From the NCBI RefSeq assembly GCF_009389715.1, contig NC_052399.1, positions 3,736,938 through 3,800,937 on the forward strand: 64,000 nt of DNA. The letters are read 5' to 3'. The position numbers and the translations under genes were made by a program. Below the pieces are notes generated by a model, which made no database searches, had not been told where the DNA came from, and saw only the letters and a list, made by a program, of their open reading frames with translations. This DNA comes from Phoenix dactylifera (Eukaryota > Streptophyta > Magnoliopsida > Arecales > Arecaceae). Shown piece by piece: positions 24,310 to 37,130 of this stretch (its first letter is position 1; every line of letters begins with the position of its first letter).

Positions 24310-26220
24310 AACCCATGCAACTAAAAGCCGCACCTCAGAGGATAAAAAGAAAGCTAACCAGAACCTAACACAAACTAAGATAACCATTTCATTGTAACCT
24401 CCTCTTCTCGGTTCGACCAACTTTAAGGATAAAACCGGGCCGTCATGGTGACCCTGGGTTGACCAAATCAGGTGTACGTGAACCCAACTTACCTTACAAC
24501 TCATGTTGCAATCCACTTCTGTACATAACCGCAGAAATAGAACTCAGGTCAAAATCCTTCCTCCCATTTCAACCAAAAAAAAAAGCGGAACGATCCAAAA
24601 AAAAAAAAAAATCTGGGCCATGCTGGGGGGCACAAAAGGCATTTTGCTTTATTATTTTAACTAATCCTGGAGCTTGTCTGGCAAGGACTCGATCGATGTA
24701 GGTTTTAAAGATGCAGAAAATTCAAAGCTCGTAGAAAATCAGTTTATACAGAATTTAATATATATAGAAAATTTATGCACGAAGCTGCAGTAAATTTTTG
24801 CTTAAATTTTTAAATATGCAGAAAATTTCTGCATACTTTTTAAGGTTGCAGAAAAATCTATTTGCACTATTTTTAGAGCAAGATAAATTTCTCAAAAGAC
24901 TGATTTTTGTAAGGAAAATAATCTCTAAAAGAAAAAGATACAAACTTTCTGATTTTATACAATCAAAGTAAATTTAATTCTATACAACCAAAGTAGATTC
25001 GATAAACAACTAGTAGTAATTTCTAGTATAATCAAGATCTTGCTCTTAAACTATAGGAATAAATATACCTAGAAATCACTATTTATGCTTTGAGATAATA
25101 AATTGAAATAAAACTTTATATCTACAAAATTTTGAAAATTAGTTGGTTGAAAGCTTGGTTGGATCGAGGCGTGTGATGTATACTACCCCAAGAACGTGAT
25201 TTGTCCCCTACGTGTGGGTCTACAACGATCTCATCCCAAAGGTATAACAAACTAGTTCAGCTCAATTCTCTTGTAACATGCACAATTGCTAGAAGGCTAG
25301 ACTTGAGTGACTTCCTTCGGTTGCCTAGAAAAGAAGGAAGAAGAAAAGGTGGAGGAAAAATGAAAAAGCAGAAAGTGTGGAAGCAGAGTCTCTATCAGAT
25401 TGCAATAGAGCGCACAAGAGAAAAGTGGATGTGTAAGTGTGTTTCTAAAGCAATGGACCCAAAATTTATTTACAGACTTTGCTGAGATGATCGAGAAGAC
25501 GGATGGTTTCTAAGATATGTGATGTTTCGAAAATACCATATCTCTTCGAAAACCAACATTTTTTTTTGAAGAGAGTTGTAACTCTTCGAAAAGAGGCATC
25601 CGGCAAAAAGTATTTTAATACATTTAAAATAAAATTTTGCGAATAAGGTTGGTTTAATTTTTTTTTCAAATTAAAACTACAACATCTTCTTGTTTGTGTG
25701 GGTTTCTCCAGTTTTTCATATTCTGCATAATCTTTTCTTTTCTTATTGACTAAAATATTTATTATCTTGAATTAGAAGGTTGACGGATACTCCTTCCATC
25801 CAAGAAACCAATGAAAGGCGACATTAAGGAAAGGAAAAAAAATTAGATACTCTCTGCTTCTTTTCGGACTATTTTTTATCTGCTGTTTTCCCATGTTGTT
25901 CCTTTATACTTCATATACTCTCTGCACGTCGCACAGTTTTTAGCCCTTGCATCCACAAAAGAAGTGTACAAATCACAGCAGACACATTTCGTGAAAAAAT
26001 TCAAAGAAAGAAATGCTATCATCATTGTCAACATACCTAACTTACAGGGTACAAAAAATTAATACAAGGTAAAGAGAGAGAAAAAAAATAGCTGACTGAT
26101 TGCCACTGACAAATTCTTCTTTTGATATTTCGCATAGCATCGTGTATCCTTCTGCTTACATTTGATGGTGAGGTCGATCCGAAATGTCACTTTTAAAAAA
26201 TAATTTAATCTACCAAGTAA
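24310..26220. other. PDR copy 1 downstream flank
   Basis: Non-coding flank repeated at 40480-42390. It contains short open frames with no recognisable product. A region near 25470-25620 with an ATCTCTTCGAAAACC block and GTAACTCTTCGAAAAGAGGC resembles a decayed LTR. I cannot define its ends. Confidence 0.4.
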
Positions 26221-26228
26221 ATACTTCT

Positions 26229-29200
26229 CTACCTTCTCTGGAAGTTTAGTACTTTTATTGTCAACCCAAAAAGAAAAGCAAAGAGCACGGCAAATCCAAC
26301 GACAACCACTGCAACCACTCCCAAGAAGTCGTGTCTGAATCCAAGATGTGACCTCACATATTCAGCCACAGTTTGGCTGCCGTCCTCAAATGTGCGCTCG
26401 ATATCCCCGAACTGTGAAGCGACCAAGCCGTACAATGTCCATGCAACGGGGTTTGCCCAGAAATACCACCTCCACCACACAGGCATACTCTGTAAGAAGG
26501 GCAAAGTTTTTTTTGTTTTGTTTTAGTTCATCGTTATTTCAGGAAACCCATCTTAAATAGAGCAATGTGAATCAGAACTTACCGGTCGTGGGATAATGAA
26601 TCCAGAGAAAAGATTCCACATTCCAACAAAAGCAGCAGCTATGATGGCAGCTATGTTGATGTTGGGAGTCATGCCCACCGTCATCATTCCATAAAATGTG
26701 AAGTATAGTAGGGTGAAGTACATAAAAAACAGGTACCAAAAGAACTTGGCAGCCGTCCATTCAAACGCAATCATTGCGTACACTATAACCCCATATACCA
26801 GACACTGAACCAAGACATAGGGAACCTCGATCAACACCTGCAGAGGCCACAGAAGAACATGGTTAGCTGATCTTGATTTGTTTCAAATGCACGTACGTTG
26901 GATGTGGTAAGGTGATGTTGAAGTAATTACTTGTCCAAGAGCATATGGCAAAGCTGAATACATTCCTGCTGCCCTCTCTCTATAGAAGACGGTTCGTTCG
27001 ATGGACACAACGGGCTGGACGGATGTGGAGTTCGAAACCCCGATGAACAGAACAGCAGCGTACATGGAACCCATTGCATTAGCTAAATCCTGTTGATCCC
27101 TCCTGCAACAATGTTTTTGTCAGACAAATCATATTTGGAAACATCAGGGGATTATATATAGCAGACTTGGGTCGTCTCAGAATTACTACTTACGTTTTGG
27201 TACCAAGATCCCAGAATATCGTCCCAAACATCAAGGCTATCATTGTTGTGAAGAAAAACCTGACAGCAGTATATGGAGGATTCCTCCAATACGACAGTCG
27301 TTGTTTCCATAGGCATGCCAAGCATTGTGTGAGGAATGGTCGAGAGTACTGAGTTGGGAAGTGAAGATCGCTGGAGCCAGGAGGAGGTATGCTCAATTCC
27401 TTGATCAAAGCTTTGTTTCTCCTGCAACACAATATAGAGTAAAAGAGTTAATTGTTTCTAGGTAATACCTCCATCAGAAATTAATCCGTTGGAACAGCAG
27501 CCAAACTACTTACTGATACAATTCCGAATTCTTGTACACCTCGCTGAAACTAACCCCCAATATTTCTTCTTGTGATTGTGTTGTTACTTCCAGCATCCAT
27601 GTTGCAGGATTATAGCCGTCTTGTATCTTGCTCACTCCTTCGATTTGCTGATAATATAAATGCAAAGTTACAGACGTCGTCGCGTCGCTCGAATATAAAA
27701 TGTTTCAGGAGCTAAAACTCTGAAAACCAAAAACGATGCAACCTTTCTGCTGTCCATTTTCTTACCTCAAAGTAATCGATCAGATGACAAGAATGTCGCC
27801 CCAACGGGCCTACGTATATCTCTTCTCCTCCTCGCTTCAATAGAAACAGCTGCAGTTGGAAGTAACAAAGCATCAGATACCAGCAACATTTACAAATATG
27901 TCATTTTACGAATACCTGCGAGAGAATAAAGAAAACCTATCGATCCGACCGATCTTCTCACCTCATCAAAAGCTTCAAATATGTCGATGCTAGGCTGATG
28001 AATAGTGCACACTACAGTCCTCCCGGTGTCCACAGTGTTTCTCACTGTCCTCATTACAATGGCGGCCGCCCTTGCATCCAGTCCAGAGGTAGGCTCGTCC
28101 ATGAATATTATGGAGGGGTTAGCAACAAGCTCTACTGCAATTGTGAGCCTTTTGCGCTGCTCGGTTGATAACCCATTCACACCAGGCAGTCCTACCAAGG
28201 CTTCCCTCAATGATGTTAGCTCTACAAGTTCCATGACCTCTTCCACGAACATCTGCACAGAAGATTAATTGTTACAATTAAATTCCTGAAGTTATAAGCT
28301 GAAAGTTGCACAAGAATGGACCCATATGTTCGGCCAACCTTTCTTGTTGCAGAATCTACATCGGCAGGTAAGCGAAGCCATGCAGAGTAAACAAGGGATT
28401 CATAAACCGTGACATGAGGAGAGTGGATATCATTCTGTTCACAATATCCTGATATACGAGCGAAAGTTTCTTGCTTCTTGGGGTAGCCAGATATGGTAAT
28501 GCTTCCATCTATGTATCCACCTGTTTTCCTTCCAGCCAATACATCCATGAGTGTAGTTTTGCCTGCTCCACTTACACCCATTAGAGCTGTAAGTACTCCT
28601 GGCCTGAAAGATCCACTCACTCCCTTTAGGAGCTCCAGTCGGTCTCCCTCAACACCTTGTGCTGTCATTTCCTGGAAATACATATTCCATTAAGGATTGG
28701 TTATTTTGGCAAGAAATAAGTATACCGCATAAAAAAAAAAGTTCGGTGAAATACAGACAGAGATTTATCTTTTACGCAAATGCAGATACCTGTGGCATGT
28801 CCACCGAGTATGTTATATTGTCAAATGTGATGGAAAGGGGGGTGAATGGGAGGACCATTCCTTTCTTATTCTGATTAAGATTAGCAGCAGCATCTGTCAT
28901 GCTTGATGAGGCATCATTATTCCTACTTCCACGAGCACTTTCTGCATCGGAACATGTAAACTAAGATGATAAACAGCGAGAGGGAACTGTCAGAAATTGA
29001 TGAGCAAACTAGTAATGTTATAACTGATTTACTTTTGGATGTGGAATCTCTGCTAATGCTCCTTTCTGTAAGTGATGATGGCTCCATTTCTCCTGTTATA
29101 TTTGCATATTTTTCATTCAATGCCTCTTCAGATAAACTTGGCTGAGCTTTCCCAAATGCTGCAAGCATTTCAAAGTAAGGTATGGGGCAAGGTATCTCAA

Positions 29201-32200
29201 TGTGGACCTCTTTAAGCATCACAATATGCGAGATTGCTACATAGAGTTGATGCCAAGATATAGGGGGAGAACTACTTACGCTTGATATAGGTGAGCGCCA
29301 CAGTGAAAAGGATATTGAAAAGGATCATATATCCGGCCAATGCACCCGTACCAATCCAGTACCATTTGGCCTCTGTAAAAATTCCACGGGACTTCAAGAC
29401 TTCCACTCCTAGTGTTTCATTATGATTCAGAAGAATCTATAACACAGATAAATCAAAGGAAATGCACTTCAGTTCGCTGAAGACATACGATGATATTATT
29501 TACTTGATTGTTGTTTGACATAGATAATTGAAGTAACTGCAGGGGAGTGACTGTAAATGATTTGAAAGCACTCTGTGTCTGTGAAATAAGGACAAATTTA
29601 CTGATAAATGATACCAAGTTTACTTGTTTCTAGTGGTCAAACCAATGTGTATCTGGTTGTCATCTGCTAGCGCATACATTTTTTGAGCAATTATTAGCAC
29701 ATGAATTAGAATAATTGCAATCATCCTTAGAACTTCATGTAGAAGGATATATTACTTAAGCTTTTAAATAATTTTGGATTCCTGTTATTGTCCATCAGAG
29801 TTATTAAAATCATCATATCAATTTATATGTTGATGAAATCTAATGTATTTGATTGTTTAGTTATGATTTATCTGATCCAATCATCCTGTTTGGGAGAAAA
29901 AAAAACAGAGAAAAAAAAGAAAATCATATATAGCATTGACCTTTCAGAAAAGCAAGTGAACTTACATGGCTCCAACTGTGTCCAAGAAATTCATTTGTTG
30001 CAAGTGCATTCTGTGCGTACATCATGGGTGAGATCCAGTAACCCCATATCCACCACTTTTTCACATCCTCTGCCGAAGGGAACAATGAAAATCGATTAAA
30101 TATCAACACTCTGAAACCAGTTGAGGTAAATCGTAACACTTGGCACGGTAAACTGACAAAGAAACAATTTGCTATCGTCTAAAGAGCAAGAACCTACGGT
30201 GCGACAAAATGAATCCACCCAACACTATAACCACGAGCAATGAAAACGCTCCAAAAGTATTTGCAACGATCATGTTTCTACCCAGTGCAGCGATGAAACG
30301 GAATAACCCGGAAGCCATTTGATTGACAAGTAGGAGAAGCAGATACTGCTTAAATAGCCTGTACATGGAAGCGAGAGTAATGCTGTTATTTCTGAGAAGC
30401 CAGAATGGGAGGATCACTTAAATCAGGCTGGAGGTCAAGCTGTGGCAGTTGCAAAGCAAAGAAATACTGACCTTCCGACATTTGGATCAAATCCTATCAC
30501 GTAGTAAGTCATGAACACCCAGACACCAACTTCCACAAATGTTATGGGTATCTTGAGAATCCATGAGGGCACGGCATAAGTCCATGCTGGATAAAAGCGG
30601 TAGTCCCTTTGCTTGAAGAAAACAGGCAGCTTTGCAATGGCCAATGAAAGTTCAGAGAATCCATTGAACATAATCATCATCATTGCGAAGAAAAGGGCAC
30701 CCATATAAAGCCCTCCATCGTTTGTGCTATCGCGGTGCATGTTGGTTCGCAGGAAGAGTGTCATTGTGATCGTAGCCATGAACATGAGCTGATGAGGAGA
30801 GAAATGCAAAATGATAAACCGCTGGCACTTGTTTGTGGAATAGAAGCTCTAAGTTGCAGCGGAGGTGATTCACTTACCTGGAAGGCCCTAAAGAAATAGA
30901 CAAATGAGTTCCGCTTCATCAGCAACAACTCTCTCCAGATGTTAGCTTTCAATAGTTCCTTGCTGCTAGCACCGTATTTTGTAGTTGCGAGAGCAGCAGG
31001 GTGGCTGCTGCTCTTGTCGAACGGGACGGAGAGTTCATTTCCTAAGTTCCGACCCGCATGGAACGACTGGAATGCCTCTGAAAATTCCCTGACAGGCACA
31101 AACCTGTAAGGCTCGTCATGACGCATCCAATACTGCGGCTGATCTTTCTTTGATGTTACCTACATTCCCAAAAATAAATTATCATCTTGGACAATCTTGT
31201 AATCCAAAAGAAAAAAAATAAATGTTGGTGAAGGGAATCTTTCTGGTTTTTGGCTTACTTCCTGCAAGAAGTCTGCAACACCTTTCCTCTCAGGGCATCT
31301 GAAGCCCATGGACTCAAAGAACTCAAGCACCTGCTCGCGGGGACCTTGGTACACAACATGGCCATCTGAAAGAAGTATTATGTCGTCGAAGAGGTCGTAG
31401 GTCTCTGGTGCTGGCTGAAGCAGAGAAATGACGGCTGTCCCGTCGAGAATGTGAATGGATTGCCTGAGCGAGTTCACGATCTGGAAAGTTGTGGAACTGT
31501 CCAGACCTGTGGATATCTCATCCATGAATAGAGCTCTCGCTGGCCCGACAATCATCTCTCCTGTATCACAAGTTGAAGACCCAGAGGGTCAGATCAGATC
31601 AGCATCCCCAAAGATTTTTTTTTTTTTTTTAGATCAAGGGAAGCTTAGCCACCCAAAATTTATTCAATTGAGACAGCATCCTAGAAGATCACATGATCTT
31701 GGAGGTTGGATTTGGCAGTTCGTCTACCTGTTGTGACACGCTTCCTTTGTCCTCCTGAGATGCCTCTCAGCATTTCATCTCCTACCATGGTATCAGCGCA
31801 CACTTCCAATCCTAAAATCTGTTACAGATGGCAAATAAGACGACCTTCTTTCTAGTTTCTTTGAAAGTGTTCTTCCTCTATCTTTGCTTTTTTGTCAAAT
31901 TAATCATCAAAACAGAAGTTTGCACCATGAAAAAACATAACAAAAGGGTCACAGATCAGGGGCAGAGAGCGGCACATACCTTCAGTATATAGTCTGTGAT
32001 TACATTGGTCTCTTGGTTTCCCATTGCAGCTGCCTGATAAGTAGAAAAAGGAAAAATCTTATTGCGCTTTCTGTCCGCTCGATGTCAAGTTAATCAGCTT
32101 ATGAGAAGCAATTTGCTATGGATTAACAACCATGGTGACACTCCGGTAAGTTTTAATTCGCCAAAGCTATCAATTTCTTGAGAGTTTGGGAAGATGAACA

Positions 32201-34063
32201 GAGCAGCTCTGCTTGCTAAGAGGATGCTTATCTCACCTTCATGAAGATATCGATATCGGGGTCTGGCTTGATGTTTGCCTGCTTTTCCCTTCTTGCTAGC
32301 TCGGCCAGCATATCTGCATATTGTCACGTAAGAAGATCTATCGGAATTGTATGAAAAATTATGGAGTAATTTTCTACGTCGAAACAATTTGTGGAGCGAT
32401 ACTGACCGTAACGAGTCCCTACTCCCTGACATCTCGCAGAGAAAGATAAGGTTTCACGCACTGTCATCTCCCCGATGTGGAGATCATGTTGACTGATATA
32501 TGCAGCTGTTCTCTCGGGCATGAACTCATCCATCCCATGGCCATTGTAAGTTACTCTTCCCGAAACCTGTTTTGTGTTTCAGAAAGTTGGAAATCTTATA
32601 GCAGCATTGAGAGCATCTATAGAAATTAAAATTAAGATACAGAGCGAATGAATCTCCTGACCTTTAGATCCGACTCGAGCTTTCCGGCCAACGCCAATAA
32701 CAAAGTCGTCTTCCCCGACCCTGGTGGACCCAGGAGCAAAGTCATCCTACAAAATAGAAGGAACATAATTTAAAAATTTCAGATGCAGAAACGAAATTGG
32801 AACGAGATGTTTGGTATCTAAATCTGAAGCAAACGATATCATACCTGCGGGGCTTAATGATTCCGCTAACGTCATGAAGGATCTCTACTGGTCTCTTCCT
32901 ACTTGGTACTACATGCAGGAGATTGGCAAAGCCCTTGGACCAGAAAAAAAGAGAAGCAAACCCCTCAGTTATAAAGGTACTCACCGAACCTCATAGATAG
33001 CTTTTAATTTTATTTATTTATGAGTTTTTTTTTTGTTTTACATAAATATCTTTCTAAATATATAAAAATTACATGAATATTCTCGTAAAATTACTATTTG
33101 TATGTATTTTTTTTTTTTGTATGTGTATACATACTATCCAATGTTATTAAAAAATAAATAGCTTAAAACTAAAATGGCTGAAATACTATTACGTGTAGAT
33201 ATGCAAAAAAAAAAAAAAAAGTTGTAAGTGTATTTTAGTCATTTTAAATTTTAAATTACTTATTTTTTAATGGCATTAGATGATATAGGTACATATATTT
33301 AAAAAAAATATAGATGCAAAATAAATATTTTATGGAGAAATACATGCAAATAATAATTTTAGAAGGATATTCATACAATTTTATATATTTTGAAGGATTT
33401 ATATGTAAAAACTTTTTCGTTTATTTATTTTTGTCTCTTCTCTTTCCTTCTCAATAGAGTATTTTAGTTATCCGAAATACCTCGAGGACGTTGACTGTAG
33501 CATTGACGAATGAAGGCAAGCCTCTGTTGCCCACATAAGCTTCTGCTTCGATGTTGAGGTGCTCGTAACGCACTTCGATCGTCGGAAGTTCAATTCCAAC
33601 TCTAGAAAAAGGAACAAAAGAAAAGAGGAAATCAGGAAATCGGAATTTAGATAAATCCTCTAGCAGCCAAAGCATTCAAGTAAGGCAAAGGGGAAGGATG
33701 TGCTTGTCCGTACTGATCCATGCGGTTCCTAAGCTTCAACAAGAACTTCTCGTTGTCCTCGTCGGCAACCCGGACCAGCCTTTCGATCAAGTTCTTCCTC
33801 TCTTGATAGCTGAGGTTCTCTATATCAATTTCCCTGGGCTGCCCTTCATTTATAGCAAGTATGCCCCTCCGCAGCCTGTTATAGGTCGGCAGCTTCTCCA
33901 GCGCAGCCCATTTCAGGGCCTCCTCGTCATCTTCCTCTCGCGACGATCTCGAGAAGACATCTTCTCCTCTCATCCAGATGGATGCACTCCCCGCCCTGGT
34001 GCTGCTCGCCCTTATGCTACTCGCCCTTATGCTACCCACCCTGGTTTTCTCCCCTGTCTCCAT
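26229..34063 (-). CDS. Full-size ABCG/PDR transporter, copy 1
   Basis: A pleiotropic-drug-resistance ABC transporter with the reverse layout NBD1-TMD1-NBD2-TMD2, in about 24 exons and roughly 1,450 residues. Exon 1 is 34063-33714, exon 2 33601-33481, exon 3 32933-32845; the last ends at the TAG at 26229-26231 after LNFQRR. NBD1 has GPPGSGKTT (Walker A, ~32715), [12 protein letters not shown] (signature, ~31760) and [18 protein letters not shown]1 exons lie at ~30790-29280. NBD2 has [20 protein letters not shown] (~28560), [19 protein letters not shown] and [19 protein letters not shown]2 spans ~27420-26229. The N-terminus [13 protein letters not shown] and [20 protein letters not shown] are typical of plant PDRs, most like the ABCG40/NtPDR1 group. 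Such proteins pump terpenoids, hormones or defence compounds over the plasma membrane; the substrate cannot be read here. No break seen. A GTG nine bases upstream is in frame, but the ATG at 34063 is preferred. Confidence 0.93.
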
Positions 34064-34100
34064 TTCTTTCACCGTGCTTTCTCTCTTCCCTTCACCCTCT

Positions 34101-34262
34101 ATCAGAGAGGTAGGAAAACAGTCCTCCCGCCGTGCCGAGCCGCTACGAAGTTTATGGGATTGTGAAGCCAGAGATGGAGCTATCCGAGAGGTAGGAAACA
34201 GTCCGTCCTGCCGTGCCGAGCCGCTACGAAGTTTATGGGATTGTGAAGCCAGAGATGGAGCG
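34101..34262. repeat. 81-bp tandem duplication in PDR copy 1 leader
   Basis: Two tandem copies begin ATCAGAGAGGTAGGAAAACA (34101) and ATCCGAGAGGTAGGAAACAG (34182). Each contains GTGCCGAGCCGCTACGAAGT and GTGAAGCCAGAGATGGAGC. They lie 40-200 bases before the PDR start, in the probable 5' UTR. Copy 2 has the same pair (50267 and 50347); copy 3 has one unit only (~60770). Confidence 0.85.
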
Positions 34263-35053
34263 AGGAGAGGCGAGAAGGGTGGAGGGGAGGGAGATGGGTT
34301 GCGTCCGCTGGTTGTGTTGTGTGACAGGGGTGGGGAAAGGGAGGAAACAGGGGCTTAAATAGGGTCGGTTGGTGGTGAGGACTAGGAGGGAGGGCGGCTT
34401 CTGGAACTTCAAAAATAAGGGCCTCGTGTTTCAAATAGTCGGTCAAGCTCTTCCACCTTTGAAATGGCTTAGCGTGCGAAGGCTTTTCTTTTTCATTAAA
34501 TTAAAAAAAAGGCTCAGTTTTCTCGTGTTTAGTCCTTCTGAACGATGCCGACAACGATGCATAAGCTGGTTTTTTTCCCCCTTGTGGTTAATCCCAATAT
34601 CCCCCAGCTCCCGGGAAAGACCCGGATTTGGAAACTACCTCAACGTCCCGTGGCAAGAGTTCAGAAATTTCTTCTAGGCAAGGACAGAGAAAGCGGCGAA
34701 GTCTACATTTTTAACGTGAGTTTGAAATCTTTAGGAAATGTCCCTAATAAATTGGGCTTGGAGACCCAACCGTACATCACAATCATAGGTGCTACTAGAT
34801 TCTGGGTTTTCTGGATTTCCGCCAGAGTTAGATCTTATTTAGATTATGCTAGGCTCCTATTAGATCCGTGTCTAACAAGCCGACTTTGAGGTGGGATCTT
34901 CCTCTCTTTTTTTCCCCATAATTCGCCGCTAAATCCAGTATTATTAGTGTTCGGTTGTTACCATTCTTACCCCAAGTTATCTTTCAACTACAGCCGTGTT
35001 GACCATCTAGAGAGATGCTGCCAGCCATCGGCCATGATGCGGTGGTCAACAGA
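34263..35053. promoter_or_regulatory. PDR copy 1 upstream region
   Basis: This is the probable core promoter and upstream DNA of PDR copy 1, repeated at 50430-51190. On the minus strand, near 34355, the sequence reads CCCTATTTAAGCCCC, a plausible TATA-type element about 290 bases before the ATG. No other gene is supported. Confidence 0.45.
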
Positions 35054-35214
35054 AGTATTATAGGGGAAACTAACGACCGGTCCATTTATTGACTGGTCTT
35101 TAATGTTTAATCCCCGTTGACTGATTGTTTAACAACCGGTCCAACCATATTTCAACATTCCAACATGAGATGAAAATGCCCCCGCCTATACCGATCTCCC
35201 ATTCCCACTGAAGA

Positions 35215-35660
35215 AGGGGAAGAAAAAGGCCGCCGCGGCCCCCAGCCGGCGGCCGGCCGCGGGCCGCCCCCTCCCGTGGCCAACGCCGGCCCCAGCCCGC
35301 CCCCACCCGAGACCCCTTCCGCAGCTGCCACGGCCCTGCCCCCATGGTCTCCTTATGAAGAAGGGAAAGAAAAAGACCGCCGCCAACCCGCCCCCTCCTG
35401 AGCGCCCTCCCGCGGCCGCCGCCGGCCGCGGCCCGCCCCTCCTGAGCGCCCTCCCGCGGCCGCCGCGGCCCCGCCCCCTTCCGCGCCGCCGGGAATGCCC
35501 CCGCCCCCACGGTCCCCTTCCGAAGAAGGGAAGAAAAAGGCCGCCGCCGGCCACGGCTAGCCCCCTCTCGAGCCTCCTCCCGCAGCCGCCACTGGCCACG
35601 GCCCGCCCCCTCCCGAGCCCCCTCCCACAGCCGCCATGGCCCGGCCCCCTTCCTACGCCG
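35215..35660. repeat. GC-rich direct repeats in the left foldback arm
   Basis: Near-repeats of GAAGAAGGG(A/G)AGAAAAAGGC followed by CGCCGCCGGCC and CCCCCTCCCGAG recur about three times. Apparent Pro/Arg/Gly-rich open frames on both strands come from this low-complexity composition and are not genes. The matching right arm is 37560-37800. Confidence 0.8.
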
Positions 35661-35764
35661 CCTGCCTCGCGGAGGAGAAGAAATAAGAAGGGAGAAGGGA
35701 AGAAGAGAAGAACAAAGAAAAGAAAAAGAAAAAAAAAGAAGAAAAGGAAAGAAAAAAAAGAAAA

Positions 35765-35814
35765 GAAAAGGAGAAAAAATAAATAAATAAATAAATAAAT
35801 GCATAAATAAATAC

Positions 35815-35871
<57 letters not shown>

Positions 35872-36074
35872 TGAATGAAGAAATAAATAAATAAATATAT
35901 AATATATTGTAATAAAATAAAATAATAAATAAATAAATAAATAAATAAAGGCAAGGAAAAAAGAAGAAATGGAAACAAAGAAGAAAATAAAAGAAAATAA
36001 AAAAAGGAAGAAAAGGAAATTAAATAAGTAAATACACACACACACACACATATATATATATATGAATGAACAAA

Positions 36075-36113
<39 letters not shown>

Positions 36114-36175
36114 GATAATAAATAAGTATATTGTAATGAAATAAAATAATAAACGAATAAATAAATAAATAAATA
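35765..36175. repeat. Microsatellite cluster (AT)n and (AAAT)n
   Basis: It contains an AT dinucleotide tract at about 35818-35867, a CA then TA tract at 36034-36063, and several AAAT/ATAA runs, the longest about 36068-36113. Mirror-image TTTA tracts occur in the right arm at 37128-37145, 37339-37405 and 37425-37460. Confidence 0.95.
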
Positions 36176-36339
36176 AAGCTTGGAACTCAATTCATATATC
36201 CTCGAACATAGTTAACTCACCATTGCAATTAGGTTAGTAAGTTTGGTACACAAATAATATAGTATGGTACACATTTAAGTAAGCTTGGCTTAATCAATGT
36301 TTGAATACTTAATTTGGCCTCGCATGCAGTTAAATCTTC

Positions 36340-37130
36340 TCATCACATAGTTAAGTAAGCTTGAAACACACTTAATCTAGCATGACATACAGTTAAATCA
36401 TCTTGGAATACAGTTAAATCTTCTTTACACACAATTAAGTTAAGATGGCTCAATGTTGCAAAAAGTCTTCTCTGCACACACTTAAATCTTCTTTGTACAT
36501 AGTTAAGTATTCTCTGTATACAATTAAGTCTTTTCTGCACACAATTAAGTGTGTGCAGAGAAGACTTAATTGTATACAGAAAATACTTAACTGTGTGCAG
36601 AGAAGATTTAAGTGTATGCACACAGTTAAGTGTTCTATGTGTACAATTAAGTCTTCTCTGCACACAGCAGGGAAGACTTAATTGTGTACATGGAACACTT
36701 AATTATGTGCAGAGAAGATTTAAGTGTGTGCACACAGTTAAGTATTCTCTTTACACAATTAAGTCTTCTCTGCACACACTTAATTATATGCAGAGAAGAC
36801 TTAATTGTGTATGGAGAATACTTAACTGTGTACAGAGAACATTTAAGTGTGTGCACACAGTTAAGTGTTCTATGTACACAATTAAGTCTTTTCTGCATAT
36901 ACTTAATTGTGTGCAGAGAAGATTTAATTGTGTACAGAGAACACTTAACTGTGTACAGAGAAGATTTAAGTGTGTGCACACAGTTAAGTGTTCTCTATAC
37001 ACAATTAAGTCTTCTCTGCATACATTTACTTATGCATAGAGAAGACTTAATTGTGTACATAGAACATTTAACTGTGTGCAGAGAAGACTTAATTGTGTAG
37101 AGCACACAATTAAGTCTTCTCTGCCCACAC
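36340..37130. repeat. Palindromic tandem array at the foldback centre
   Basis: A motif, AATTAAGTCTTCTCTGCACA, and its reverse complement TGTGCAGAGAAGACTTAATT alternate about every 30 bases across some 750 bases, interleaved with ACACAGTTAAGTGTTCTCTG-type variants. Every pair can form a hairpin, so the whole block is highly self-complementary. Open frames in several phases on both strands arise because the motif lacks stops; they are not genes. Confidence 0.92.

Noticed and set aside
32094-32432. 112-codon minus-strand frame repeated at 48256-48594
   Set aside because: Intronic read-through in a different frame around PDR exons 5 and 6; the true exons have GT-AG borders and family motifs.
35100-36047. 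Long minus-strand open frame of 315 codons and several overlapping frames on both strands
   Set aside because: They fall in the GC-rich and microsatellite arms of the foldback element. The translations are low-complexity Gly/Arg/Pro, Phe/Ile/Tyr runs with no domain.
35760-36180. Possible CRISPR-like regular repeats
   Set aside because: These are ordinary AAAT and AT microsatellites in a plant genome; no constant spacer size and no cas genes.
36343-37100. Cys/His/Leu-rich open frames that resemble repeat proteins
   Set aside because: The same ~20-base palindromic motif read in different phases gives all of them. Frames exist on both strands because the motif lacks stop codons.
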